DNA from: Paenibacillus borealis
GTDB lineage: Bacteria; Bacillota; Bacilli; Paenibacillales; Paenibacillaceae
Direction: 5' to 3'
Assembly: GCF_000758665.1 (NCBI RefSeq)
Contig: NZ_CP009285.1
Location: forward strand, 6,014,001 to 6,078,000
Length of the DNA stretch: 64,000 bases
The position numbers were made by a program, and so were the translations under genes. Shown piece by piece: positions 18,048 through 25,723 of this stretch (positions within the stretch are counted from its first letter, which is position 1; every line of letters begins with the position of its first letter). The notes under the pieces are model-generated. The model saw only the letters and a program-made list of their open reading frames with translations, did not search any database and had not been told where the DNA came from.

Positions 18048-20264
18048 TCAATTCTCCAAAGTGATCCAATCCGCTTGATCCTTATGCGATTTCCGGTATT
18101 GGACAGGAGTGACGCCGTACCGGGCTTTGAATTTACTGTGAAAATATTGCGGATTACGGTAGCCGACCTGCTCGGCAATGACAGCGATGGACAGCCGCGG
18201 ATCGGCAATCAGCAGCTCGGCGGCCTTCTCCAGTCTTAGCTTCGTTACATATTCGGTGAACGGGGTTTTGGTGACTTCACTGAACAGGGTGGAGATATAA
18301 GCAGGTGCCAGCGAGACTTCCCTGGACAGAATCTGCAGCGATAAGTCCTCATGCAGGTGGCTGGATATGAAAGCTTTCAACGTACGGATGACCTCTGCAT
18401 GGGCATGATTGCCTTCAGCATTCATCAGCTCCGAAATTTCTGTACACAGCTTACGGATGCTTGTCATTGTTTCGTACAGCGTATCCTTCTTCAGCTCGTC
18501 AAACAGATTGGAATACGGAAGCAGATGCTGCAGCTTCAGCTCGATTACACACTGGTAGAGCTGGGCAATCAGCTGAAGCACGGCCAGCTCCGCGGCATCA
18601 ATCTGCACCTCTTCTTTATGTAACGCTGAGACAAAGGTATCCAGGAAATCATTCACTCCCTTAAGATCGCCGGCCTTCAGCGCATTGCTGTAATGATCAA
18701 AGTTGAAGAAGATAGGCTCCGCATTCAGGGGCTGCGTCTTGTGGAATGAAATCACCGTATGCTTGCCGTAGATATAATGATACCGGCTGGCCTGCTGCGC
18801 CGTCTGGTAGGAATCCGGAATCTCTTCAATAGAATGAACCTTCCGGCCAATGGCCGCCTGAAATGTGAAGCCCTCGCCGGATATCCGCTGCAATCCCTGC
18901 AGATCATTGATAAGGATGGACGGGTCAAATCCCTGTTCCTGCTCCAAGTAGTAAAGAATGACTGCCTCTCTTGCATTTAGTGAGATGAATTCTCCCGGAA
19001 GCGTGCTGTAGAGCTCGTATCTGGCTTTTAACCCCTCCGGCTCCCCTGCGCTAAGCTGAAGGTATGCTGCGCAATAAGCGGTATCAGGCAGTACTCTTTC
19101 CTGAGGCTCCTCGTTCTGGCTGACCCCAAGCAGCAGATTGATGAGCTCATTCTTCCTGGCCTGGGACTCCAGATCCACAATCTTGTCGTTCATTAAGGAA
19201 AAGGTGTCTCCGATAATCATATACTCATTCCTGCGGGAGAGATGAGCATGGGCCGGCTGGAAGCTGCCGATCTTGGCCATCAGCTGTTTGATGGGAATGT
19301 AGAGCTGTTTGGAGAACAGGAAAGAGATCAGAAGTCCGAACAGAATAATAATGGCAGAGGCGGTATACAGCCCTGTTTTTAGATGCTCGGTAAAGAGTTC
19401 AACGGTATTGGTTGGCCGGTACATCGCGTAAGTCCACTGATGAGCCGAATGAACGGCTGGAAGCTGTGACAAGACCCCCGGCACTCCGCCCTCCTTAATC
19501 CTTCTTTCCTGGAACGATCCCGAACCAAGCGCTTCCTGCAAAAGCTCGTCGATCCTGTTGTTCTCACCGCCCGCCGAGAACAGCACATGATCCGTTCCAT
19601 CCAATACGAGAAGCTTATCTTCCGGGGAACTGAGCATAGGAGCCACAACCGTCTGCAGATAATTCACGCCTACATCGATGATGAAATACCCCGCAGCCTT
19701 CACGCTCGGCAATTGATAGGGAAGTTTAATCACATAGCTGATAACCTGCTCACCGTTTGCGTTAGTCCGGACTGTCCACTTCTTAAGAGGCATATGGGCC
19801 AGTTTCCAGTAGAAACCCGATTCCAGCGAATTGGCCGTTTTCATATAAAATTTGTCTGCATCCACCACATAATCATTCCCTGGGAAATATACCGCAACAT
19901 TGGTAACACCCGTATTCTCCACCTTGAAGAACTCCAGATCATTATTGAAGGAAGCCACCCGGCTCAGATTCCCCTTCCAGCCCCCGTACAGCAACTGGCT
20001 CAGGTTGGCATTACTCTGTATAAAGTTGATGGATAAGGCCTTGTTCTGCAGGTTATCCTCATATTTTTTGAGCAGCGTCTGTTCTATAAACGTCTGAACG
20101 GCATTCAGCCGGGTGACACTGTCCTTGGCGATTTCCTGGTCCATCATACGGTTGGCCTGGGTATACCAGTAGCCGCCCATCGTGCTGATTAGAACAACAG
20201 AAAGAATGGTATAGGATAAAACCAGGTGATTGAATATGGTTTTTTTATAACCGTATTTGTTCAT
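18048..20264 (-). CDS. membrane-bound AraC-family transcriptional regulator (YesN/YtdP-like)
   Basis: 738 residues. An N-terminal membrane helix (about 14-33, LVLSYTILSVVLISTMGGYW), a long extracellular sensor region of the kind seen in one-component AraC proteins, a second membrane helix near 290-312, a cytoplasmic linker and a C-terminal AraC double helix-turn-helix (about 635-735: LSLQILSREVSLAPAYISTL, IAVIAEQVGYRNPQYFHSKF, RYGVTPVQYRK). It sits just upstream of, and on the same strand as, the importer operon, so is its likely activator. It would sense an extracellular sugar or the loaded binding protein; this is inferred from the family. Two cre-like sequences lie just upstream of its start. 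Confidence 0.88.
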   Translation of the reverse strand: MNKYGYKKTIFNHLVLSYTILSVVLISTMGGYWYTQANRMMDQEIAKDSVTRLNAVQTFIEQTLLKKYEDNLQNKALSINFIQSNANLSQLLYGGWKGNLSRVASFNNDLEFFKVENTGVTNVAVYFPGNDYVVDADKFYMKTANSLESGFYWKLAHMPLKKWTVRTNANGEQVISYVIKLPYQLPSVKAAGYFIIDVGVNYLQTVVAPMLSSPEDKLLVLDGTDHVLFSAGGENNRIDELLQEALGSGSFQERRIKEGGVPGVLSQLPAVHSAHQWTYAMYRPTNTVELFTEHLKTGLYTASAIIILFGLLISFLFSKQLYIPIKQLMAKIGSFQPAHAHLSRRNEYMIIGDTFSLMNDKIVDLESQARKNELINLLLGVSQNEEPQERVLPDTAYCAAYLQLSAGEPEGLKARYELYSTLPGEFISLNAREAVILYYLEQEQGFDPSILINDLQGLQRISGEGFTFQAAIGRKVHSIEEIPDSYQTAQQASRYHYIYGKHTVISFHKTQPLNAEPIFFNFDHYSNALKAGDLKGVNDFLDTFVSALHKEEVQIDAAELAVLQLIAQLYQCVIELKLQHLLPYSNLFDELKKDTLYETMTSIRKLCTEISELMNAEGNHAHAEVIRTLKAFISSHLHEDLSLQILSREVSLAPAYISTLFSEVTKTPFTEYVTKLRLEKAAELLIADPRLSIAVIAEQVGYRNPQYFHSKFKARYGVTPVQYRKSHKDQADWITLEN

Positions 20265-20281
20265 GCTGCTCCCCCTTTTCT

Positions 20282-20328
20282 CTGTATACGCGCTTACTTT
20301 TCGGCACCCGCTAAATAAAACGCTTTCA
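20282..20328 (-). promoter_or_regulatory. two cre-like elements upstream of the AraC regulator
   Basis: TGAAAGCGTTTTAT (complement of 20315-20328) matches 12 of 14 cre consensus positions. A near-palindrome GTATACGCGCTTAC lies at 20284-20297, closer to the start codon at 20264. Placement just upstream of the gene would suit CcpA repression; untested. Confidence 0.35.
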
Positions 20329-20607
20329 TAAATAACCTCTAGTTATGCAAGCCTGCTGCACTCTCTTCATGATACCAGCTTTTTAAATTTCCTTACTATT
20401 ATAAAATCTTTCGATTTATTCATTTTATTTGCGATAAGCAGGCTTATTTCAGTTCGATCTGCTGTTTACGGTACTTTCACCAAAATCATCTACAGCATAA
20501 GAGCCGCTTAAGACCTATGATGAGTTCGTGAATACTGCGACAAATCCAGCTGCTGCAATCCTGCCGCAGCGGCAATTCCTTCCGTAAACAGAGACCGTGC
20601 AGGAATG
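20329..20607. other. gene-free interval between the AraC regulator and the YjcZ-like gene
   Basis: No ORF with protein-like composition and no repeat was seen. It probably carries the promoter of the leftward regulator at its left end. Confidence 0.4.
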
Positions 20608-20635
20608 AAAAAATCCGCCAGCTGCACTGGCGGAT
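20608..20635 (-). terminator. intrinsic terminator of the YjcZ-like gene
   Basis: Minus-strand reading: ATCCGCCAG, TGCAG loop, CTGGCGGAT, then TTTTTT (stem 20613-20621 with 20627-20635). Located 28 nt past the stop codon. Confidence 0.88.
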
Positions 20636-20662
20636 CAAAAATGAGTATAGAGTGAAAGCGAA

Positions 20663-20794
20663 TTAAATAAGAAATGCTTTAGAGATAATAACCAATAAAA
20701 TGAAGAGAACCAGAATGCCGGCAGTTGAAGTCAGTCCTCCGCCCAAACCGCCGTATCCGCCTACACCATATCCGCCTACATTTTCACTCATCAT
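20663..20794 (-). CDS. YjcZ-family small sporulation protein
   Basis: 43 residues from the ATG at 20794 (AGAGGAGG box 5 nt upstream; a second ATG follows at once). Gly/Tyr-rich N-terminus (GGYGVGGYGGLGGG) and a single C-terminal membrane helix (AGILVLFILLVIISKAFLI), the plan of YjcZ/YjcM-type spore-associated peptides. The longer frame upstream is not likely to be translated. Function of the family is poorly known; its members are often found in the spore or under sporulation control. Confidence 0.78.
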   Translation of the reverse strand: MMSENVGGYGVGGYGGLGGGLTSTAGILVLFILLVIISKAFLI

Positions 20795-20925
20795 TAATTC
20801 CTCCTCTAAATTGGGGTACAGCTTAGAATATTCAAATAACCAGACTGTGCCTGGGTATATTGTAAATGGAATTTGCATCCTTTCAGCCGGAGATGATAAT
20901 CAGTTGACATCCCCAGCCAAAATAA

Positions 20926-20949
20926 GGAGCAGCCATCCCTGGCTGCTCC
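20926..20949 (-). terminator. intrinsic terminator of the GH130 operon
   Basis: Perfect 10-bp stem GGAGCAGCCA/TGGCTGCTCC with a 4-nt loop; minus-strand reading is followed by TTATTTT. Lies 30 nt past the GH130 stop. Confidence 0.88.
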
Positions 20950-20978
20950 TCACAAACTATATATACCGGATAGAATAC

Positions 20979-22037
20979 TTAATTCTCTTCATATAATAAT
21001 GTATCCAAAATATCATTCAGCGGAATATCGGCAACCGCCATCACTTCATCAGCAGCCCCGTAATACATGCGGACGGTATCCCCGATTAACAGGGCACCGC
21101 ATGAGAAGACTACGCCCCCGAAGAAACCGTTCACTTCATAATCCGCCTCCGGCTCCATGAACGGCCGGGTTGAACGCGCCAGCACTTTGCCCGGATCTTC
21201 GAGATCCAGCAGTACGGCTCCCATGCAATAGCGGTGTTTGGTATCAGCGCCGTGGTACAGCGTCAGCCAGCCCCGCTCCGTCCGGAGCGGCACGGCTCCG
21301 CCGCCCATCCTGCCGCCGTCCCAGGATGCTTCGCGGAGTCCCATCAGGAAACGGTGATTGCCCCAATGCAGGAGGTCCGGCGATTCGGCGATCCACATTT
21401 CCGGCGCACCGAAGGAATGCGGCACCGGACGCGTCAAGGCATAGTATTTATCGCCAATCTTCTCAGGGAACAGCATCACATCCTTGTTCTCCGGAGCCAG
21501 AATCACTCCGTGACGCTTGTAGGTTACAAAGTCGCCAGTCTCCGCCAGCCCTACGCCTACCCCGCGGGAAGAAGCCGCACTGTAAGTAATGTAATACTTC
21601 TCTCCAATCTGCGTGATGCGCGGATCTTCCACTCCCCAGGCTTCAAGCGCCGTCATCGGGAAGATCGCCGGCTGATCCTCTACGGTGAAATGGATGCCAT
21701 CCTTGCTGCGTGCCACGCGAAGATGGGACATGGAGGTCAGCATCACCATCCGGCCCTTCTCTGCTACAAAGCGGGTATCACTGAAGTCATACCGTTCATC
21801 ATCTGACGACAAACGTTCTACCGTAATTTCCCCGGTAGCCTCATCCAGCTTCGGGATCAGCACTTCTCCTTCGCAGCTGCTGACCGGCGCTTCCGCCACA
21901 CGGAGCAGTAGAATAGTCTCTTCCCCATACACGGCAACCCCGGCATTGAAGGCTCCCAGCACCTTGAAGTCCGGCCGTGAAGGCTTAACATCGGCCGTCC
22001 TGACGATAGGATTATGTTCAGATCGTATTACTGTCAT
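20979..22037 (-). CDS. GH130 family glycoside phosphorylase (mannosyl-type)
   Basis: 352 residues. Motifs of the five-bladed beta-propeller GH130 family: FNAGVAVYGEETILLLRVAE near residue 30, VEDPRITQIGEKYYITYSA (the Glu-Asp of EDPR is the conserved catalytic region), KDVMLFPEKIGDKYYALTRP, LTLYHGAD and GGVVFSCG near the end. Characterised members phosphorolyse beta-1,4- or beta-1,2-mannosides to mannose 1-phosphate. No signal peptide, so it would act in the cytosol on the sugar imported by the ABC system encoded immediately upstream (20 nt gap). Which linkage it uses cannot be told from this sequence. Confidence 0.88.
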   Translation of the reverse strand: MTVIRSEHNPIVRTADVKPSRPDFKVLGAFNAGVAVYGEETILLLRVAEAPVSSCEGEVLIPKLDEATGEITVERLSSDDERYDFSDTRFVAEKGRMVMLTSMSHLRVARSKDGIHFTVEDQPAIFPMTALEAWGVEDPRITQIGEKYYITYSAASSRGVGVGLAETGDFVTYKRHGVILAPENKDVMLFPEKIGDKYYALTRPVPHSFGAPEMWIAESPDLLHWGNHRFLMGLREASWDGGRMGGGAVPLRTERGWLTLYHGADTKHRYCMGAVLLDLEDPGKVLARSTRPFMEPEADYEVNGFFGGVVFSCGALLIGDTVRMYYGAADEVMAVADIPLNDILDTLLYEEN

Positions 22038-22057
22038 TCATATCTCCTCTTTCTGCT

Positions 22058-23587
22058 CTATTTGGCGACTGCCGCATCAATCTGCTTCTGAATCTCGTCA
22101 ATGACCTTCTGGCCGCCGACCCCGAGAATCTTGTCCTTCAGCATTTCTTTGCCTTTATCTGCCGGCAATACCCCCTGGGACAGCGGCAGGAATACAGAGT
22201 CGAAGAACGGTGTGGTCTTGGCGTATTCGGTCTTCACCTGCTCGGCATCGAAGCTGAATCCGGTGATCGGGCTTAAGTTGAAGAAATCAGCGGCGCCGGC
22301 CTTTTCAACCCATTCCTTGTCACCGGCCAGCATGTTGTCCGGAGTACGCTCCAGCGTTGGTCGCCAGGTGAGCACAAAGCCGGGGAATACATATCCGGAA
22401 AGCTGCTTGTAACTTGTATCGCCTACGGATTCCCAGTCCTTTCCTTCAACACCATACTCCAGCAGATCGTGATTTTCTTTAATCGACAGCCAATTCGCTA
22501 CATCCATAACCAGTTCGGCATGCTTCGAAGCTTTGGGAATGGTGAGGAAGTTCCATTGCTGGTAATTGGAATATGGCTTGGAGGTCTCGTCGTGGGGAAC
22601 CACCACTTCCAGCTCGGCTCCGTCAATCTTGAGCGCATCCAGATACTTAAGGCCTTCTACGCCATCGGCCGCATAATAGGTTGCCGCATATTTCCCCTGG
22701 TTAAATAAGGTCTGGGCATTCTGCTCCTGGGCAATATTCTTGGACAGGATGCCGTCTTCATAGTACTTGGTCGCCCGCTCGAAGGATTGGTCCAGTGTCT
22801 TGGCCTCCCATGCTCCTACAACCTTCTTGCTGTCGAGCGAATAATAGAACATAGGCACTAAGGTCTCGATAAAGCTTTCTTTGCCCGTATTCAAGGTATC
22901 ATTAAATAGCGCTGTAAGCTTATCTGCTTTGCGTCCGTCGATTACAAACGGCTTGATCGTTGTTTCCTTCTCTTTGACGGTATAGAGGAATTTCTCCACA
23001 TCGGCTACTGTCTTCAGCTCGGGCATCCCGTATTTCTCGCGCAGATCCTTGCGGATAACGAACCCGTATAAGGTTCCCTGTACAGTCCCGAGCGGAATCC
23101 CCATGATCTTCCCGCCGAATTTGTTGGCATCCCACATTTGATCGGGAATGGAAGCCTTCAATTCCTGGCGCGACGCTACCATATCATCCAGCGGAATAAT
23201 GGAGCCGCTGGCAATCATCTGTGACATCGACAACCACGGCGCATCCAGATACATGTCGAACTCCTCGCCCGCCGACATTTTGACTGAGACCGAATTGCCG
23301 TAGTCGGACCACGGAAGGAAATTAATATTTAATGAAGCGCCTACGTTGTCCGCCTTCAGCTTTTCATTGACCGCCTTCAATACATCCTCGAAGCCGGCAG
23401 GCTTATCACCCGGGAAATATGCCTTTAATTCGACAATTTCCTTCGGGTTGCCCCCTGAGCTGTCTTGACCCGCTCCGTTATCCGGAGCCCCCGCCTTATT
23501 ATTTCCGTTCCCCCCGCAGCCGGACATAAGCATGGATAGTGACAGAACCGCAGCCAGAGTAATGCTGAACAATTTTTTTGATCTCAT
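22058..23587 (-). CDS. sugar ABC transporter solute-binding lipoprotein
   Basis: 509 residues from the ATG at 23587, which has a GGGGGAGGG box; 22 upstream codons are in frame but not needed. Lipobox LMSGC gives a lipidated Cys near residue 24, then GGNGNNKAGAPDNGAGQDSS linker and a family 1 binding protein fold (VELKAYFPGDKPAGFEDVLK). It likely binds a mannan-derived oligosaccharide, judged from the GH130 gene downstream. Part of a leftward operon: LplB-like, YtcP-like, this gene, GH130. Confidence 0.9.
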   Translation of the reverse strand: MRSKKLFSITLAAVLSLSMLMSGCGGNGNNKAGAPDNGAGQDSSGGNPKEIVELKAYFPGDKPAGFEDVLKAVNEKLKADNVGASLNINFLPWSDYGNSVSVKMSAGEEFDMYLDAPWLSMSQMIASGSIIPLDDMVASRQELKASIPDQMWDANKFGGKIMGIPLGTVQGTLYGFVIRKDLREKYGMPELKTVADVEKFLYTVKEKETTIKPFVIDGRKADKLTALFNDTLNTGKESFIETLVPMFYYSLDSKKVVGAWEAKTLDQSFERATKYYEDGILSKNIAQEQNAQTLFNQGKYAATYYAADGVEGLKYLDALKIDGAELEVVVPHDETSKPYSNYQQWNFLTIPKASKHAELVMDVANWLSIKENHDLLEYGVEGKDWESVGDTSYKQLSGYVFPGFVLTWRPTLERTPDNMLAGDKEWVEKAGAADFFNLSPITGFSFDAEQVKTEYAKTTPFFDSVFLPLSQGVLPADKGKEMLKDKILGVGGQKVIDEIQKQIDAAVAK

Positions 23588-23660
23588 TTCAATAACCCTC
23601 CCCCATTCATAATAATGCTTATATGCGATAACCGGAAATCCGGTTGTTGCCAAACGCGGC

Positions 23661-24539
23661 TTACCCTTTGACTGCCCCTACCGTCAGTCCTTTGACAAAA
23701 TATTTCTGCAGCATGGGATAGAGCAGGATAATCGGACCAATGGTCAGCACGGTCGTTGCCATGCGGACCCCGTAAGTCGGCGCCACGGTAGAGATTGCAG
23801 CGGAAGCCGGGATCAGATTCTTGGCCGCTTCCATATTAGAGACCATCCGGCGCAGTATCAGCTGCAGCGGGAACAGCTTCTCGTTATCGATAAACATCAG
23901 CCCCATGTACCAGTCGTTCCAATAATTGAGGGCGTAGAACAAGCCCACCGAAGCCAGAATCGGCTTGGAGATCGGAAGGATAATCTGAAAGAACACTCTC
24001 ATCTCATTGGCGCCGTCTATACGTGCCGCTTCCTCCAGCTCCTCCGGAACCGTTCTGAAGAAGCTTACGAGCAGGAATACAAGAAAGGGCTGGCAGAGCA
24101 GCGGAAGAATCAGCGCCCAGATTGTATTTTGCAGATGCAGCCATTGGCTGACCACAATATAGAAGGGAATAATTCCACCCGAGAACAGCATGGGCAGATA
24201 GCAGAACAGCAAAAATGGAGTCTGCAGCACATTGCGCTTATTGGCCAGCGAATAAGCCAGCATGGCCGAAATGCAGAGTGCGGCGACCGTACCCACCACT
24301 GTAATGATGAGGGTGATACCGTATCCATTGTACAGGGCGTCCGAATGCAGGAGCGCCTTGTAGGCGGCAATCGAGAACGCTTTGGGGAACAGCGTGTAGC
24401 CGTTCACAATCAGCTCACTCTCCTCCGTGAACGAGCCGATGACCATCAGCAGAAACGGAAGGATACAGAATAGGGTGAACAAGATGAGTACCACATAGGC
24501 AAAAATACTAAATAAACGGTCAGACAACGTCTGTTTCAA
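23661..24539 (-). CDS. sugar ABC transporter permease (YtcP-like)
   Basis: 292 residues, six membrane segments; starts at a TTG (24539) after AGGAGGG. EAA loop ELEEAARIDGANEMRVFFQI, and the typical ending LQKYFVKGLTVGAVKG. Paralogue of the permease at 15741-16613. Partner of the LplB-like permease encoded 12 nt upstream. Confidence 0.92.
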   Translation of the reverse strand: MKQTLSDRLFSIFAYVVLILFTLFCILPFLLMVIGSFTEESELIVNGYTLFPKAFSIAAYKALLHSDALYNGYGITLIITVVGTVAALCISAMLAYSLANKRNVLQTPFLLFCYLPMLFSGGIIPFYIVVSQWLHLQNTIWALILPLLCQPFLVFLLVSFFRTVPEELEEAARIDGANEMRVFFQIILPISKPILASVGLFYALNYWNDWYMGLMFIDNEKLFPLQLILRRMVSNMEAAKNLIPASAAISTVAPTYGVRMATTVLTIGPIILLYPMLQKYFVKGLTVGAVKG

Positions 24540-24551
24540 TTCTTTTCCCTC

Positions 24552-25490
24552 CTAGAACAAAGCGGATTCTTTGGACATTTTGCGTGTAACCGCATTGGCG
24601 ATAATCACGAAGATCAGACCCATTACCGACTGGAACAAGCCCACCGCGGAGGACATCCCGAAATCATGAAGCTGCCGCATAGAACGGAATACGAAGGTAT
24701 CAATCACATCCGTTGCCGGATACAAGAGAGAGTTATCTCCGATAATCGCATAGATCATGGCAAAATCGCCGTTGAAGATTCTGCCGACCGACAGAAGGGT
24801 CATAATGGAAATGGTCGGAACGAGCAGCGGCAACGTAATCCGCAGCATAATCTGCAGCTTGGAGGCGCCGTCTATCCGCGCTGCTTCATATAGATCCTCG
24901 GAGATGCCCGTGATAGCCGCCAAAAAGATAATCGACAAGTAGCCGGCACCCTGCCACACGCGGATAATCGTAAGAATCCATGGCCATAAGGCGGATTCAA
25001 ACATCCAATTGACCGGCGCAAAGCCCAAATGCTGAATCCATGCATTGACCGGCGGTGATTCGCCTCCCAGGAACGATTGCACCAGCATGCCGATCACAAT
25101 CCATGACATGAAATAAGGAAGAAAGATCAGCGACTGCGAAATCCGCTTGAAATACTTATTGCGGATCTCATTAAACATCAGAGCGATAAGAACCGCTGCA
25201 AGCGTGGTGAACACAATGAACAGCACATTCAGCAGCAGTGTATTGCGCAGGATGGTCCAGAAATCATCCGATGTAAAGAAATAATTGAAGTTGCGGAAGC
25301 CTACCCAGTCGCTCCCGGTGATCCCTTTGGAAAAGTCATAGTTCTTAAATGCAATAAGGATTCCGTAAATCGGAAAATAACTGAAGATAAGAAAGAAGAG
25401 CAATCCCGGCACCGCCATCCCGTATAAAAAAGGATTGCGTGCAATTTGCTGCAGTTTGTAGCCTGCCCCGCGTTTCCGGACATTTGGCAT
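24552..25490 (-). CDS. sugar ABC transporter permease (LplB-like)
   Basis: 312 residues with six membrane segments; YFPIYGILIAFKNYDFSKG and DWVGFRNFNYFFTS near the N-terminus and EAA loop DLYEAARIDGASKLQIM. First gene of the leftward GH130 import operon and divergent from its presumed regulator at 25724. GAGGGGG and AGGA boxes precede the ATG. Confidence 0.92.
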   Translation of the reverse strand: MPNVRKRGAGYKLQQIARNPFLYGMAVPGLLFFLIFSYFPIYGILIAFKNYDFSKGITGSDWVGFRNFNYFFTSDDFWTILRNTLLLNVLFIVFTTLAAVLIALMFNEIRNKYFKRISQSLIFLPYFMSWIVIGMLVQSFLGGESPPVNAWIQHLGFAPVNWMFESALWPWILTIIRVWQGAGYLSIIFLAAITGISEDLYEAARIDGASKLQIMLRITLPLLVPTISIMTLLSVGRIFNGDFAMIYAIIGDNSLLYPATDVIDTFVFRSMRQLHDFGMSSAVGLFQSVMGLIFVIIANAVTRKMSKESALF

Positions 25491-25538
25491 TCCTGTGTAC
25501 CCCCTCGTGAATGATTCGTTACAAGCTTTGTCTGGGAG

Positions 25539-25567
25539 AAATATATCAGGCTTTGATACTGCAGACC
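25539..25567 (-). promoter_or_regulatory. candidate promoter of the GH130 import operon
   Basis: On the minus strand, TGGTCT, 17 nt, TATATT preceded by TGA (extended -10 form TGnTATATT). The weak -35 would suit activation by the divergent AraC regulator. About 50 nt upstream of the first gene. Confidence 0.4.
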
Positions 25568-25646
25568 ATTGCGGGAATTAACGCTGGCTACTGTATGCAT
25601 GAATCGGCGGGCTTCCCAAAAGCATCACAGTTCCAGGAACCATCGA

Positions 25647-25674
25647 TTGTCTTTATCAAAAGCAGCGATATGAT
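25647..25674 (+). promoter_or_regulatory. candidate promoter of the divergent AraC regulator
   Basis: TTGTCT, 16-nt spacer, TATGAT, ending 49 nt before the ATG at 25724. Confidence 0.45.
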
Positions 25675-25723
25675 ACAATGAACCTGCCTTATCAATCCAC
25701 AGAGATACAGACGGGGGTACAAC

